Counted from the stretch's first letter, positions 6,185-14,798 are shown. The stretch: DNA of 15,797 nucleotides from an uncultured beta proteobacterium (GCA_902826155.1 CADEDU010000122.1:1-15797), one strand, 5' to 3'. The notes: generated by a model not told the origin, from the letters alone. A program made the numbers and translations.

Positions 6185-9100
6185 ATGCGCGCGAGCGAGG
6201 ACAAGGTGTTCGCCCTCAGCCACGACCAGGGCTCGGGCAATTATCTCGATGCGTCCGATCTGGGCTGGGTGATCCGCCAGGCGCTCGCCGAGGCCAATCG
6301 CGAGCAGATCGAGCTGTTCGCGATCGACAGCTGCCATGTGCAGTTCCTCGAATTCGCCTACGAGCTGGAAGATCTGGTGCACGTGTTCATCGCGCCGCAG
6401 ACCACGATTCCGCTCGACGGCTGGGACTACGAACGGGTGTTCAACGCCTGGAAGTCGCAGTTGGTCGGCCCGGCACCGCTGCCGTCGACGCCGGAGCTTG
6501 CGCGCACGCTGCTGCAGGACATCAGCCGCTGCTATCAGGCAGGCGGCACCGCGACTTGCGTGTCGGCGATCGATCTGCGCCGCCTCGACGACGTGGCACG
6601 CGCCTTCGACACGCTGTGCATCGGCTCACTGCAGTGTTTGGGCGAAGGTCTGGTGTGGAAGACACGCGAGCTGATGATCGAGCGCTTCAAGCATCAGGGC
6701 AACGCGCCGGTCTACGACTGCGGCAGCTTCTTCGCGATCTGGGGGGCGTGCCTCGATGCGATGGCCGACGAGGCGTACCAGGGTTGGCTGGGTTCGACGC
6801 TGATCAAGGCGGACGGACCTGGCATCGAGCGGTTCTTCGAGGCGACGGCACGCGTGCTCGACAAGGCGGCGCGCGACAGCCGCGCGGGCGACCCCGAGCG
6901 GCTCGAGCACACGATCGACGCGCTGCGCGCGAACGATCGTGCTCAGGCGGGTGTGGCGTATCTGGAGCGGGTGGGCGACGGTGTGGCAGCACGCGTTGCC
7001 ATGCTGGCCGATCCGAATCAATCGACCGCCGCGCGCGATGCGGCACGCGATCAGGCCCGGTCCCGGGATCGGGCGATCGAGCTTGCCGTGAACGGCGCGT
7101 TTGTTCTGCTCCCGGCCGAGCGCCAGGTGGATCTGCAGCGCATGATCGACTCGGTCAGGAACGCGCGGCGCATTGCCAGCCAGGCCCAGCAGGCGGTGAC
7201 GATGCTGCTGGGCGAGCCGGAGCGCGCGATCGATGGCATGGTGATCGACGTGCAGGGCGAAGCGGCGGCGCACGTCTGGCCACGGTGGTCGGGCGTATCG
7301 TTGTTCCGGCCGCGCAAGCTCGATGAGTTGATGAACGCCGGTTATCAGCGTTTCGCTTTTCATCGGCGGGTGCACTGGGCCGCGCTGCTCGGCGCGGCCA
7401 ACCTGATCGAGCTGCATCCCCGCGCCCTGTGGCGCCTGGTGAGTTCGCTGCTGTCGACCGGCGCTGCCGGCACCCGGCGCGACGTGCTGCGCCGGCTCAC
7501 CGGTGCGGACTCGGTGGTGTGGGGGCTGCGCGAGCAGTTCCGGGTGATGGCGCCGGCCCCGACGTTGACGCTCTCGCTCGAGCGGCGCAGCGGATCGCCG
7601 CAATCCGCCTCGCATGACGGCCCGCACGAGACCTACCTGCTGCGGCTCGAATCGATCACGCGCGGGGCGGTCGTCACCGAGCAGGAAAGCCGGGTGCAAC
7701 CGCGCGTCATGGATCGTGCGCTGCAGGAGCTGGAAGCGCTGCTCAAGCGCGATACGGTCGATCGTGCGGCGCTGGGTTCGCTGCGCTCGATCGGTGGGCT
7801 GCTTGGCGAGGATATCTTCCAGTCGCTCGGCCGGACGCTCGAAGACGAGCGCGAACTCGCGCAGGCCGAATACGATGATGCGACGGCGCATTTGCAGCTG
7901 CAGATTCCGCGCGAGCTGATGCGCTACCCCTGGGAGCTCCTGCATCACCGCGGCGAGTGGCTGGGCGAGCGCTTCGCGATGGGCCGGCAGGTCTACATGG
8001 AAACCGGGCTCGCGCGGCGCGTGCCTGTGCGCCAGCAGGGGCGGGTGCGCCCGCTCATCATCGGCGACCCGTTATTCGACGCGAATGTCGGCTGGCGACA
8101 GCTGCCGGGTGCGCGCGATGAAGCCGAGCAGGTGGCCGGCTGGTTCGAACAAACCTGCCAGGAGACCGGCAGCATCATCGATTTCGATCGCGCGCGCGAT
8201 ACGCGGATCCACTGCCGGCTCACCGGCACCGAATTGCGCGCGCTGCTGCGCGACGGCGGCTACGACATCGTGCATTTCGCCGGCCATGGCCTGTTCCGTG
8301 CCGACGATCCCGAGACCAGTGCATGGCTGTTGAGCGACGGCGAGTTGTGGTCGCTCGAAATCCGCAACACGCTGGCCGAGCACCCCTCGCCGCCATGGCT
8401 GGTGTTCGCCAACGCCTGCGAGGCGGGCATGGATGCCGGGCGCCCGGTGCGCACTTATCAGGGCAACGTCTTCGGTCTGGCTACCGCATTCATCAATCAG
8501 GGCGTGGCGGCATACGTCGCGCCGCTTTGGCCGATCGACGATCAACTGGCCCAGCACATCGCGCTGCAGTTCTACAAGTGCCTGCTGTCCGATCGCACGA
8601 CGCTGGGTGAGGCGTTGCGCCGCGCCAAGGTGAGCGCGCGCCAGCTCGCCTACGGCGAGGCAACGCGCGGCGGCGAATCGAGTACGCAGGATCTGGTCTG
8701 GGCCGGATTGGGTTGGGCGAGTCTGGTGCTCTACGGCGATCCCACCGAAGAGCTGTTCCAGGCGTTGGCGGGGGGCGTCGCGCGCAGCGCTGAGGCCGCA
8801 CCCGAGGAGGCCCGTGGGATGCGCTCGAGCCGGCGCGCAGGACGCCCGAGCAGTGCCGTGGCCGCGACAGCGGGTTCGGCATCGCGACCGCGACCGGTCA
8901 GCAAGCCGATGGCCGTGCCTTATCTGCACGCCCCAGATCACGTTCTCACCGACTGGGTGCGCGGCCCGAACTGGCGCTCGGCCGCCGCCGTGCAGCGCGG
9001 CGGCGAGCCCCAGCCCAAAGACGCGATCGAGCTGGAGCTGATCGAGGATGGCGGACTGCGCCGCTGGCGAGTGCGGGGCGGGGGCGCAGGCGGCAATCGC

Positions 9101-10297
9101 GGCGCCTCGGCGGGTGCCGATGGGCTGCCCGGTTCGAAGATCTCGGCGTTGCTCCTCGACGAACGCTTGCGGAGTGCGCTGCCTAGTAAGCGCGGCGTGG
9201 TTCGCGTGATCGGCCGCTGGATGTTGAGTGGTTTCTCCGAGGGCGTGCTGGGCCTGGTGCGTGAGTACGACCGCGAACAGGTCAAGACCGAAGGGCTGCT
9301 CTCGGTGCTGGGCGCCGAGGCCAAGCAGCTGCAAAGTGCGAGCCGCGACGCGATCGCTGCCGCGCTGGCGCAAAAGCGGCGCGCGCTGCTGTTCGTGCAT
9401 GGCACGTTCAGCAAGAGCACCTCGCCGGTGGAGGGGTTCGGTGCGCAGTTCATCCGCTGGGCGCGCCAGAACTACGGGGCGGTGCTCGCCTTCGATCACT
9501 GGACGCTGTCGAAGACGCCCGAGGACAATGCCAGGCTGCTGATCGAGGAGCTGCGAACGCTGGATCCCGCGTTGCTCCGGAATGGCGCGCTCGATGTGAT
9601 TTGCCACAGCCGCGGTGGTCTGGTCGCGCGCTCGTTGTGCGAGTTGCTGGGGCATGGCGCCGCGATTCGGAATCTGATCTTCATCGGTACGCCGAACTGC
9701 GGGACCGATCTGGCCAATCCGCGCAACTGGGGCACGTTCGCCGATCTGCTGGTGAACGTCACCGGTGTGTCGGGGGCCGAGCTGCTTGGGCGGCTCGCCG
9801 GATTGCTCGCTCAACTCGCGGTGCGCGGCGTCATGAGTGATGTGCCCGGACTGCTGGCGCAGAACCCCGAGTCGCTCAACGATGCGAGGAGCTTCCTCAG
9901 CCGGTTGCAGCGGGCCAAGGTCGATCGCTCCAGGTTGCGGTATGGCATCGTGTGCGCGGAGTTCGAGCCCACCGCGCTGGTTCCCAATCTCAAGAAGATG
10001 CTACACACCGCGGCGCAGACCGGCATCGATGCGCTCGCCGACGAGCTGTTCGGCGCGGCCAACGATCTGGTGGTGAACACGGCGCACACCTGGGGCATTG
10101 CCCGTTCCGGCGACGAGCTCGCGCGGTTGCCCGATTTCGTATCGCCCGGCCGGGTGCTCGTCTTCCGGCCGCCGGACTCGACCTTCAAGCCGCCCGCGCA
10201 AGTGCAGATCGAGAGTGCGCTGGGCATGCACCACTCCAATCTGTTCGCGCAGCCTCGGGTGCAGGCATCGATCCAGGCGTGGTTGACCGAACCGTAG
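6185..10297 (+). CDS. C11 heavy chain-CHAT protease-alpha/beta-hydrolase fusion
   Basis: This 1370-residue cytoplasmic protein has three catalytic modules. Residues 1 to about 405 complete a C11 domain: LSHDQGSGNYLD, catalytic C50 in AIDSCH, the substrate-pocket segment IPLDGWDYERVF, and late strands SGVSLFRP (369-376) and HWAALLG (397-403). Residues about 565-857 are a CHAT domain, with the lead-in QIPRELMRYPWELL (573-586), His701 in HFAGHG and Cys745 in NACEAG, so the dyad is intact. A basic, Ala/Pro/Ser-rich linker (858-915) and an unassigned region follow. Residues about 1064-1370 are an alpha/beta-hydrolase: FVHGTF (H1072), nucleophile S1142 in CHSRGG, and likely D1294 (ANDLVV) and H1349 or H1350. 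CHAT proteins are caspase-like and often act in stress or defence circuits. The hydrolase resembles lipase-like domains and could be the effector. It ends convergent with the histidine kinase. Confidence 0.85.
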   Translation: MRASEDKVFALSHDQGSGNYLDASDLGWVIRQALAEANREQIELFAIDSCHVQFLEFAYELEDLVHVFIAPQTTIPLDGWDYERVFNAWKSQLVGPAPLPSTPELARTLLQDISRCYQAGGTATCVSAIDLRRLDDVARAFDTLCIGSLQCLGEGLVWKTRELMIERFKHQGNAPVYDCGSFFAIWGACLDAMADEAYQGWLGSTLIKADGPGIERFFEATARVLDKAARDSRAGDPERLEHTIDALRANDRAQAGVAYLERVGDGVAARVAMLADPNQSTAARDAARDQARSRDRAIELAVNGAFVLLPAERQVDLQRMIDSVRNARRIASQAQQAVTMLLGEPERAIDGMVIDVQGEAAAHVWPRWSGVSLFRPRKLDELMNAGYQRFAFHRRVHWAALLGAANLIELHPRALWRLVSSLLSTGAAGTRRDVLRRLTGADSVVWGLREQFRVMAPAPTLTLSLERRSGSPQSASHDGPHETYLLRLESITRGAVVTEQESRVQPRVMDRALQELEALLKRDTVDRAALGSLRSIGGLLGEDIFQSLGRTLEDERELAQAEYDDATAHLQLQIPRELMRYPWELLHHRGEWLGERFAMGRQVYMETGLARRVPVRQQGRVRPLIIGDPLFDANVGWRQLPGARDEAEQVAGWFEQTCQETGSIIDFDRARDTRIHCRLTGTELRALLRDGGYDIVHFAGHGLFRADDPETSAWLLSDGELWSLEIRNTLAEHPSPPWLVFANACEAGMDAGRPVRTYQGNVFGLATAFINQGVAAYVAPLWPIDDQLAQHIALQFYKCLLSDRTTLGEALRRAKVSARQLAYGEATRGGESSTQDLVWAGLGWASLVLYGDPTEELFQALAGGVARSAEAAPEEARGMRSSRRAGRPSSAVAATAGSASRPRPVSKPMAVPYLHAPDHVLTDWVRGPNWRSAAAVQRGGEPQPKDAIELELIEDGGLRRWRVRGGGAGGNRGASAGADGLPGSKISALLLDERLRSALPSKRGVVRVIGRWMLSGFSEGVLGLVREYDREQVKTEGLLSVLGAEAKQLQSASRDAIAAALAQKRRALLFVHGTFSKSTSPVEGFGAQFIRWARQNYGAVLAFDHWTLSKTPEDNARLLIEELRTLDPALLRNGALDVICHSRGGLVARSLCELLGHGAAIRNLIFIGTPNCGTDLANPRNWGTFADLLVNVTGVSGAELLGRLAGLLAQLAVRGVMSDVPGLLAQNPESLNDARSFLSRLQRAKVDRSRLRYGIVCAEFEPTALVPNLKKMLHTAAQTGIDALADELFGAANDLVVNTAHTWGIARSGDELARLPDFVSPGRVLVFRPPDSTFKPPAQVQIESALGMHHSNLFAQPRVQASIQAWLTEP

Positions 10298-10335
10298 GTG
10301 CGAATCACCAACCCTGGGTGGGCGAGTCGCGCCGA

Positions 10336-10363
10336 AACATCAGAACGGCAACATCAAAACGGC
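10336..10363. repeat. 14-bp tandem duplication across the kinase stop codon
   Basis: AACATCAGAACGGC (10336-10349) is followed directly by AACATCAAAACGGC (10350-10363), with one difference. On the minus strand the second unit contains the last codons and TGA of the histidine kinase, and the first contains a near copy of that end. It looks like a slipped-strand duplication at the 3' end and leaves the protein intact. The 56-bp gap between the convergent genes shows no terminator-like hairpin with a T-tract. Confidence 0.7.
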
Positions 10364-12198
10364 ATGCGCACCGTGATGCGGGTACCTTCGCCGGGCGCGC
10401 TCTGCACCGCGAGCGAGGCACCGATGATCTCGGCCTGCTCGCGCATGCCGTGCACGCCGTAGTGTCCGGGTCGCGCGGCGTCGAGTTCGAAGCCTACGCC
10501 GTCATCGGCAAGCGTGACCACCAGCACTTCGCCGGAGTCGACTCCGCGGGCCGGTTCGACGGTGGCCGAGGCCTGCACGCGGCCGGCGCGTGCATGCTGC
10601 TCGATGTTGCGCAGTGCTTCTTCGCAGATGCGAAACACGATTTCGGCGCGCGAATCGGCGAGCGACTCGGCTCGACTGTCGGCCCGAAATTCCACCGTGA
10701 TGCCCTTGCGCTCCTCGAAGCGTTTGAGCAGCTGGGCGATCGAGGCGCCCAGGCCGATGTCGCGCACGGCGTTGTGGCGTAGCGCGGTGATCGCCGCGCG
10801 TGCCTCCTCCAGCCCGGCCTTGGCCACCGCCTCGGCGTTGGTGAGCTCGTCACGCAGCGCGGCCGGATTGGTATCGGCGAGTTTGCGCAGCAGCCGGATC
10901 TCGGTGAGCAGCGCCATCATCGAATGGGCCAGCGTGTCGTGCAGATCGCGCGCCATGCGCAGCCGCTCGCGCACGATCGCGGCGTACTTGTTCTCTTCGC
11001 TCATCCGTTCGACCGCGCGCGTGCGTGCCGCGACCCGCGCATCGAGTTCGGCGTTGAGCGACTGCAATGCGGTGCGCTCGCTCTGCAGGCTGTCGACGAG
11101 GGAGCGCAGCGAATGCCCGATGCGCGCGGCTTCGTCTTCACCGGGCGGCACCACGAGGGCGGTCGCCCTGCCGGCGCGAATGTCGTCCGCTGAGCGTGCG
11201 ATGGTCGAGAGCTCGCGGGTCAATCGCCTGGTGACGACCAGGCTGCCCGCGGCGCCGATCAGGCCGAGCAGCAGCATGCCCAGGAAGATGCGCCGCTCGA
11301 GCGCCCGCGCATCGGCGAACGCGCTGCCGGTCGGTTCGCGCACCCACACGGTCCACCCCAGGCCCGGAAACGTGCCGACGCCATCGCTCACGGCGTACCC
11401 GGCGACATAGTCTATGCCGTCGGGCCAGCGGTAGACCTCGTGGCCGACTGAACCGATCGCCCGTTTGCCGGGGAGGTCGATCTTCGTTCCGGCGAGCGAG
11501 CCCGGGCCGAGCAGCACCAGGCCGTCGCGATCGACGATCAGCGATTCGATCGGTCGGCCGGTCTTGAGTCCTTCGATCAGACTGCCTTCGAGCCTGGCGA
11601 TCCAGCTCCAGGCGAGCTGAGCGCCGATCACGCCGATCACACCGTTGTCGGCGTCGCGCACCGGTGCGGTCACATCGATCACACGATCGGCATCGGCGCG
11701 CTCGGTACTGTTTGATGGCTTGCCGTTCTGGGCGCCCCCGTATACGTCGCCGATCCAGGAATTACGGAGCGCTTCGTTGAACCATTTCGTCTGCTTGACG
11801 CTTTGCGATTCCAGCACCCGATCGGTGGCTGCGTGCACCATACCGTTCGCATCGGCGTATCCCACCCACTCGAACTCCGGCAGCGTGGCCTGCAACCGTT
11901 CGAGCAGCGCGCGCTGGCGGGGCACGTTGTAGGTGGCGTCCTGCCCGCTGAACATGCTCGCGGTGGCGCGTATCCACTGCAGGCGATCGTAGAGGTTGGT
12001 GTCGAGCACGTTGGAGATCTGCAGCGCGTACTGCTGATAGAGGCTGCCGCTTTGCGCCTCGAGCCGACCGCGGGCCAGCTCACCGACCCAGTGGCTTGCG
12101 CTGTAGGCGCCGGCCAGAAACAGCACGCTCAACGTCCAGCCGATGGCGGCAGCGAGCGATCGGCGTGGATCGAGGCGGGCAAACCGGACCGAGAGCAC
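10354..12198 (-). CDS. Membrane sensor histidine kinase, HisKA_3 (NarX/LiaS-like) class
   Basis: This 614-residue inner-membrane kinase has a first membrane helix at about 15-38 and a large extracytoplasmic sensor at about 40-300. The sensor has double-Cache-like segments such as WVGYADANGMVHAATD and GVIGVIGAQL. The second helix is at about 304-324, followed by a HAMP-like segment (325-375) and a coiled coil (370-410). The dimerisation box ERLRMARDLHDTLAHS carries phospho-acceptor H420. The ATPase domain has the N-box EEALRNIEQHA (N531), D566 in DDGVGF, and the tail GMREQAEIIGASL. Cache sensors usually bind small organic ligands. It is divergent from a NarL-type regulator, its probable partner. 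The GTG at 12198 is the first start after an in-frame TGA, and its ribosome-binding site is weak. Confidence 0.92.
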   Translation of the reverse strand: MLSVRFARLDPRRSLAAAIGWTLSVLFLAGAYSASHWVGELARGRLEAQSGSLYQQYALQISNVLDTNLYDRLQWIRATASMFSGQDATYNVPRQRALLERLQATLPEFEWVGYADANGMVHAATDRVLESQSVKQTKWFNEALRNSWIGDVYGGAQNGKPSNSTERADADRVIDVTAPVRDADNGVIGVIGAQLAWSWIARLEGSLIEGLKTGRPIESLIVDRDGLVLLGPGSLAGTKIDLPGKRAIGSVGHEVYRWPDGIDYVAGYAVSDGVGTFPGLGWTVWVREPTGSAFADARALERRIFLGMLLLGLIGAAGSLVVTRRLTRELSTIARSADDIRAGRATALVVPPGEDEAARIGHSLRSLVDSLQSERTALQSLNAELDARVAARTRAVERMSEENKYAAIVRERLRMARDLHDTLAHSMMALLTEIRLLRKLADTNPAALRDELTNAEAVAKAGLEEARAAITALRHNAVRDIGLGASIAQLLKRFEERKGITVEFRADSRAESLADSRAEIVFRICEEALRNIEQHARAGRVQASATVEPARGVDSGEVLVVTLADDGVGFELDAARPGHYGVHGMREQAEIIGASLAVQSAPGEGTRITVRMPF

Positions 12199-12382
12199 AG
12201 GCGTTTCAGCGGCGAAAAGTGACGAAGGTCATGGGAGATCGTGACGGGTGATTCTCGACGTTAGCGGGTGCGGCGCTCAGCATTCGAGGTTTCCTGCAAA
12301 CCGGCCGTGGCCTGTGGCGCGCGGTAAGATCTTGCTGAACGACTCCGTGACCGATCTCACCGACCCACTCTTCGCGACAGCC
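12199..12382. promoter_or_regulatory. Divergent promoter region of the two-component pair
   Basis: These 184 bp separate the kinase and regulator starts and must hold both promoters. GTGACG occurs at 12219-12224 and again at 12241-12246, 22 bp apart, or about two helical turns. The first copy lies in a small inverted repeat, TGAC-GAAG-GTCA (12220-12231). TAAGAT at 12325-12330 could be a -10 for the regulator, but I see no matching -35. An autoregulatory site is plausible but unproven. Confidence 0.35.
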
Positions 12383-13111
12383 ATGCCCACGAGCACGCGA
12401 CCCGTACGCGTCATTGTCGTCGATGACCAGCCGGTCATCCGACGCGGATTGTCGCTCATGCTCGGGGCCGAAGCCGATATCGAAGTGGTCGGGCAGGCCG
12501 CTGACGGCGGCGAGGCCATCGAACTGGTGCGCGCGCAACGGCCCGACGTCGTGCTGATGGATCTGCAGATGACCCCGATCGGCGGCGTGGCGGCCACGCG
12601 CGAGATCACTGCCCAGTTTCCCGGCACGCAGGTCGTGGTGCTCACCACCTTCGATACCGACGAACTGGTGTTCGACGCGATCCGCGCCGGGGCGCAGGCG
12701 TATCTCCTCAAGGACGCGTTGGAAACCGAGATCCTCGAGACGATTCGTGGTGTGCATCGTGGCGAATCACGCCTCGCGCCGCATATCGCGCGCAAGGTGA
12801 TGGACCAGTTCCGGCGCATGCCGAGTGCGGGCGGTGTGCCAGCGAGTCCGGGGCAGACCAACGAAACGTCGAGTGGCGCCGCGCATCAGACCGCGCGCCC
12901 GGACGATGATGATGACGCCGGCCCCGATGCGCTCACCCGGCGCGAAACACGCATCCTCGCGTTGATCGCCGAGGGTAAGAGCAACAAGGAAATCGCCAGC
13001 ACGGTGTTTCTCGCAGAAGGCACGGTGAAGAACTACGTCAGCCGCATCATGGAAAAGTTCCACGCGCGCACGCGCACCGAGCTGGCGATCAAGGCACTGC
13101 GCAACAAGTAG
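12383..13111 (+). CDS. NarL/FixJ-family response regulator
   Basis: This 242-residue DNA-binding regulator has a receiver domain at about 7-125. It shows the acidic pair D14-D15, phospho-acceptor D60 in VLMDLQM, T88-T89 and K110 in YLLKD. A long linker (about 145-182) includes five Asp in a row (174-178). A LuxR-type helix-turn-helix occupies about 183-242 (LTRRETRILALIAEGKSNKE, then EGTVKNYVSRIMEKF). The linker is longer than usual, which may loosen coupling of the two domains. It is divergent from the HisKA_3 kinase, the class that normally partners NarL-type regulators. The ATG at 12383 is chosen because it starts just before the first receiver strand. The frame is open back to a GTG at 12248, but that extension has no receiver-like sequence. 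Confidence 0.93.
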   Translation: MPTSTRPVRVIVVDDQPVIRRGLSLMLGAEADIEVVGQAADGGEAIELVRAQRPDVVLMDLQMTPIGGVAATREITAQFPGTQVVVLTTFDTDELVFDAIRAGAQAYLLKDALETEILETIRGVHRGESRLAPHIARKVMDQFRRMPSAGGVPASPGQTNETSSGAAHQTARPDDDDDAGPDALTRRETRILALIAEGKSNKEIASTVFLAEGTVKNYVSRIMEKFHARTRTELAIKALRNK

Positions 13112-13175
13112 AACAAATCGCGCGATTGCGCCGGAAAGTTCGCACCCTCGCACGCTCGATTCCACCGAGCTGCTA

Positions 13176-13213
13176 CGTCATCCCCCGTCAGTCCACGTCA
13201 GCCGGCGCGTCAG
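13176..13213 (+). promoter_or_regulatory. Phased CGTCA repeat array upstream of the glycosyltransferase
   Basis: CGTCA occurs at 13176, 13186, 13196 and 13208, all in the same orientation and 10, 10 and 12 bp apart, so the copies face the same side of the helix. A reverse-orientation copy (TGACG) lies at 13331-13335. The array is about 160 bp upstream of the glycosyltransferase ATG, in a 263-bp gene-free region (13112-13374). Such direct repeats are typical of sites for dimeric or cooperative activators. No other feature stands out in that gap beyond an AATCGCGCGATT palindrome just after the regulator stop. Confidence 0.4.
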
Positions 13214-13374
13214 TTCCGGCAACGCGGTGACCATCGGCACTGCGAGTTCGTTACCCGCGGCACCTCTCAGCACGGCCACCTCTGCGTAACCTGATGCGCT
13301 GTTGTTGTCATGTACCTGAAGGCGCTTGCCTGACGGTGCGCGCAACGTTCGCAGTCCTCCCCAGGGGTCATCCC

Positions 13375-14748
13375 ATGAAAACATTGCGTGCGCCCGCTAG
13401 TGCTCGCCTCGCTGCGCCGGCATCTCTCGCCAAGCCCACGTGGCTCGGTGGCCGATTGATCGACATCGTGCTGCTGGTGGCAATCATCGCTTCGATCTGG
13501 CTGCTCGTCGCCTACGGCGTCCACACCCGCATCGTCGATGCCGACGGAATCGAGGCCAGTGACGCGCCGGTGCAAACAGCGCTCTGGTATGCGGGTATCG
13601 GCTGGATCGTGCTGAGCGCGTTGCTCATGACGCTGCGCACGTTCCTGTGGGCGCGCTACAAGCCCGTGCCGCCGACGAGCCTTGCCGACTCCCCACGGCT
13701 GACGATCGTGATCCCGGCCTATAACGAGGGCGCGCTGGTCGAGAAGACCATCGAATCGTGCGTGCAGGCGAGCTATCCGCGCGATCGGCTGCAGATCATC
13801 GCCGTCGACGATGGCAGCAGCGATCGGACCTGGCACTACATCGAGCTTGCCGCCGCGCGCTATCCCAGCCTGGTTACCGCTATCCGGTTCGACGCCAACC
13901 GCGGCAAACGCGCCGCGCTGACGGCCGGCATCGAGCGCGCCACCGGCGAAGTGATCGTCACGATCGACTCCGACAGCGTGGTCGAACCGCAGACGCTGCT
14001 GTCGATCGTCGCGCCGTTCGCCGACCCCAAGGTCGGGGCAGTGGCGGGCAAGGTGCTGGTGCTCAATCGCGATCAGGGCATCCTGCCGCGGATGCTGCAC
14101 GTGCGCTTCATTCTCGCCTTCGACTTCCTGCGCAGCGTGCAGTCGACCTTCGGCATGGTGTTCTGCTGTCCCGGTGCGCTCGCCGCGTATCGGGCCGACG
14201 TGGTCCGCCGCATCCTGCCGCAATGGATCTCGCAGCGCTTCCTCGGGGTGTCATGCACCATCGGCGAGGACCGCGCGCTCACCAACGAGATCCTCGCCCT
14301 CGGCTACAACGCGGTCTATCAGCGCGACGCGGTGGTTCACACCGAAGTGCCGTCGGTGTACGGCAAGCTGTGCCGCATGCTGATCCGCTGGGATCGCAGC
14401 TACATCCGCGAGGAATTGCGGCTGCTGCGGCTTGTCTGGCGCCGTCCGCTCGGGCCGCGGCTGATCACGCTGTTCGAGATGCTCGTCAACAACCTGCGCT
14501 TTCCGATCAGCTATGCGGGCCTCGCGCTGATCGGCATGCTCATGATCGACGATCCCGCATCGCTGCTGCGCGTGCTGCTCGCGCTCGGCCTGGGCGGTGT
14601 TCTCTACACCCTGTATTACCTGCGCACCGAGCGGTCGTGGCACTTCGTCTACGGTGTGATCTACGCCTACTTCGCATTCTTCGCGCTCACGTGGATCTTC
14701 CCGTATGCGCTGGCCACTGTGCGCAACAGGCGCTGGATGACCCGCTGA
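13375..14748 (+). CDS. Processive family-2 membrane glycosyltransferase
   Basis: This 457-residue inner-membrane GT2 resembles the NodC/hyaluronan-synthase/PgaC type. It has membrane helices at about 28-48 and 70-90, then a cytoplasmic catalytic domain and three or four C-terminal helices (about 375-450). Catalytic landmarks are IPAYNEG (113-119), D145-D146 in VDDGSSD, D198-S-D200, and the base-bearing G-E298-D299. The QxxRW product-binding motif reads M335-L-I-R338-W339, so Gln is replaced by Met, and is followed by DRSYIRE as in chain-extending relatives. The likely job is polymerising and exporting a polysaccharide from nucleotide sugars; the sugar is not readable. The ATG at 13375 has AGGGGT (13363-13368) at a good distance. 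A small membrane protein follows 50 bp downstream and may be an accessory subunit. Confidence 0.88.
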   Translation: MKTLRAPASARLAAPASLAKPTWLGGRLIDIVLLVAIIASIWLLVAYGVHTRIVDADGIEASDAPVQTALWYAGIGWIVLSALLMTLRTFLWARYKPVPPTSLADSPRLTIVIPAYNEGALVEKTIESCVQASYPRDRLQIIAVDDGSSDRTWHYIELAAARYPSLVTAIRFDANRGKRAALTAGIERATGEVIVTIDSDSVVEPQTLLSIVAPFADPKVGAVAGKVLVLNRDQGILPRMLHVRFILAFDFLRSVQSTFGMVFCCPGALAAYRADVVRRILPQWISQRFLGVSCTIGEDRALTNEILALGYNAVYQRDAVVHTEVPSVYGKLCRMLIRWDRSYIREELRLLRLVWRRPLGPRLITLFEMLVNNLRFPISYAGLALIGMLMIDDPASLLRVLLALGLGGVLYTLYYLRTERSWHFVYGVIYAYFAFFALTWIFPYALATVRNRRWMTR

Positions 14749-14798
14749 TGAGCGTGTCGGGCGAGCGCTTTCTTCGCATCCCACTCCGGTGAATCGGT

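Noticed and set aside
8072..9814. 580-residue minus-strand frame opposite the CHAT and hydrolase domains
   Set aside because: The plus-strand frame carries intact catalytic motifs (HFAGHG, NACEAG, CHSRGG); the reverse frame has none.
13112..13374. Possible gene remnant between regulator and glycosyltransferase
   Set aside because: No frame has a recognisable protein; the phased repeats suggest regulatory DNA instead.
14748..14792. 14-codon frame starting in TGATG at the glycosyltransferase stop
   Set aside because: The peptide has no recognisable feature and a better gene starts 7 nt after its end. It could at most help carry ribosomes forward.
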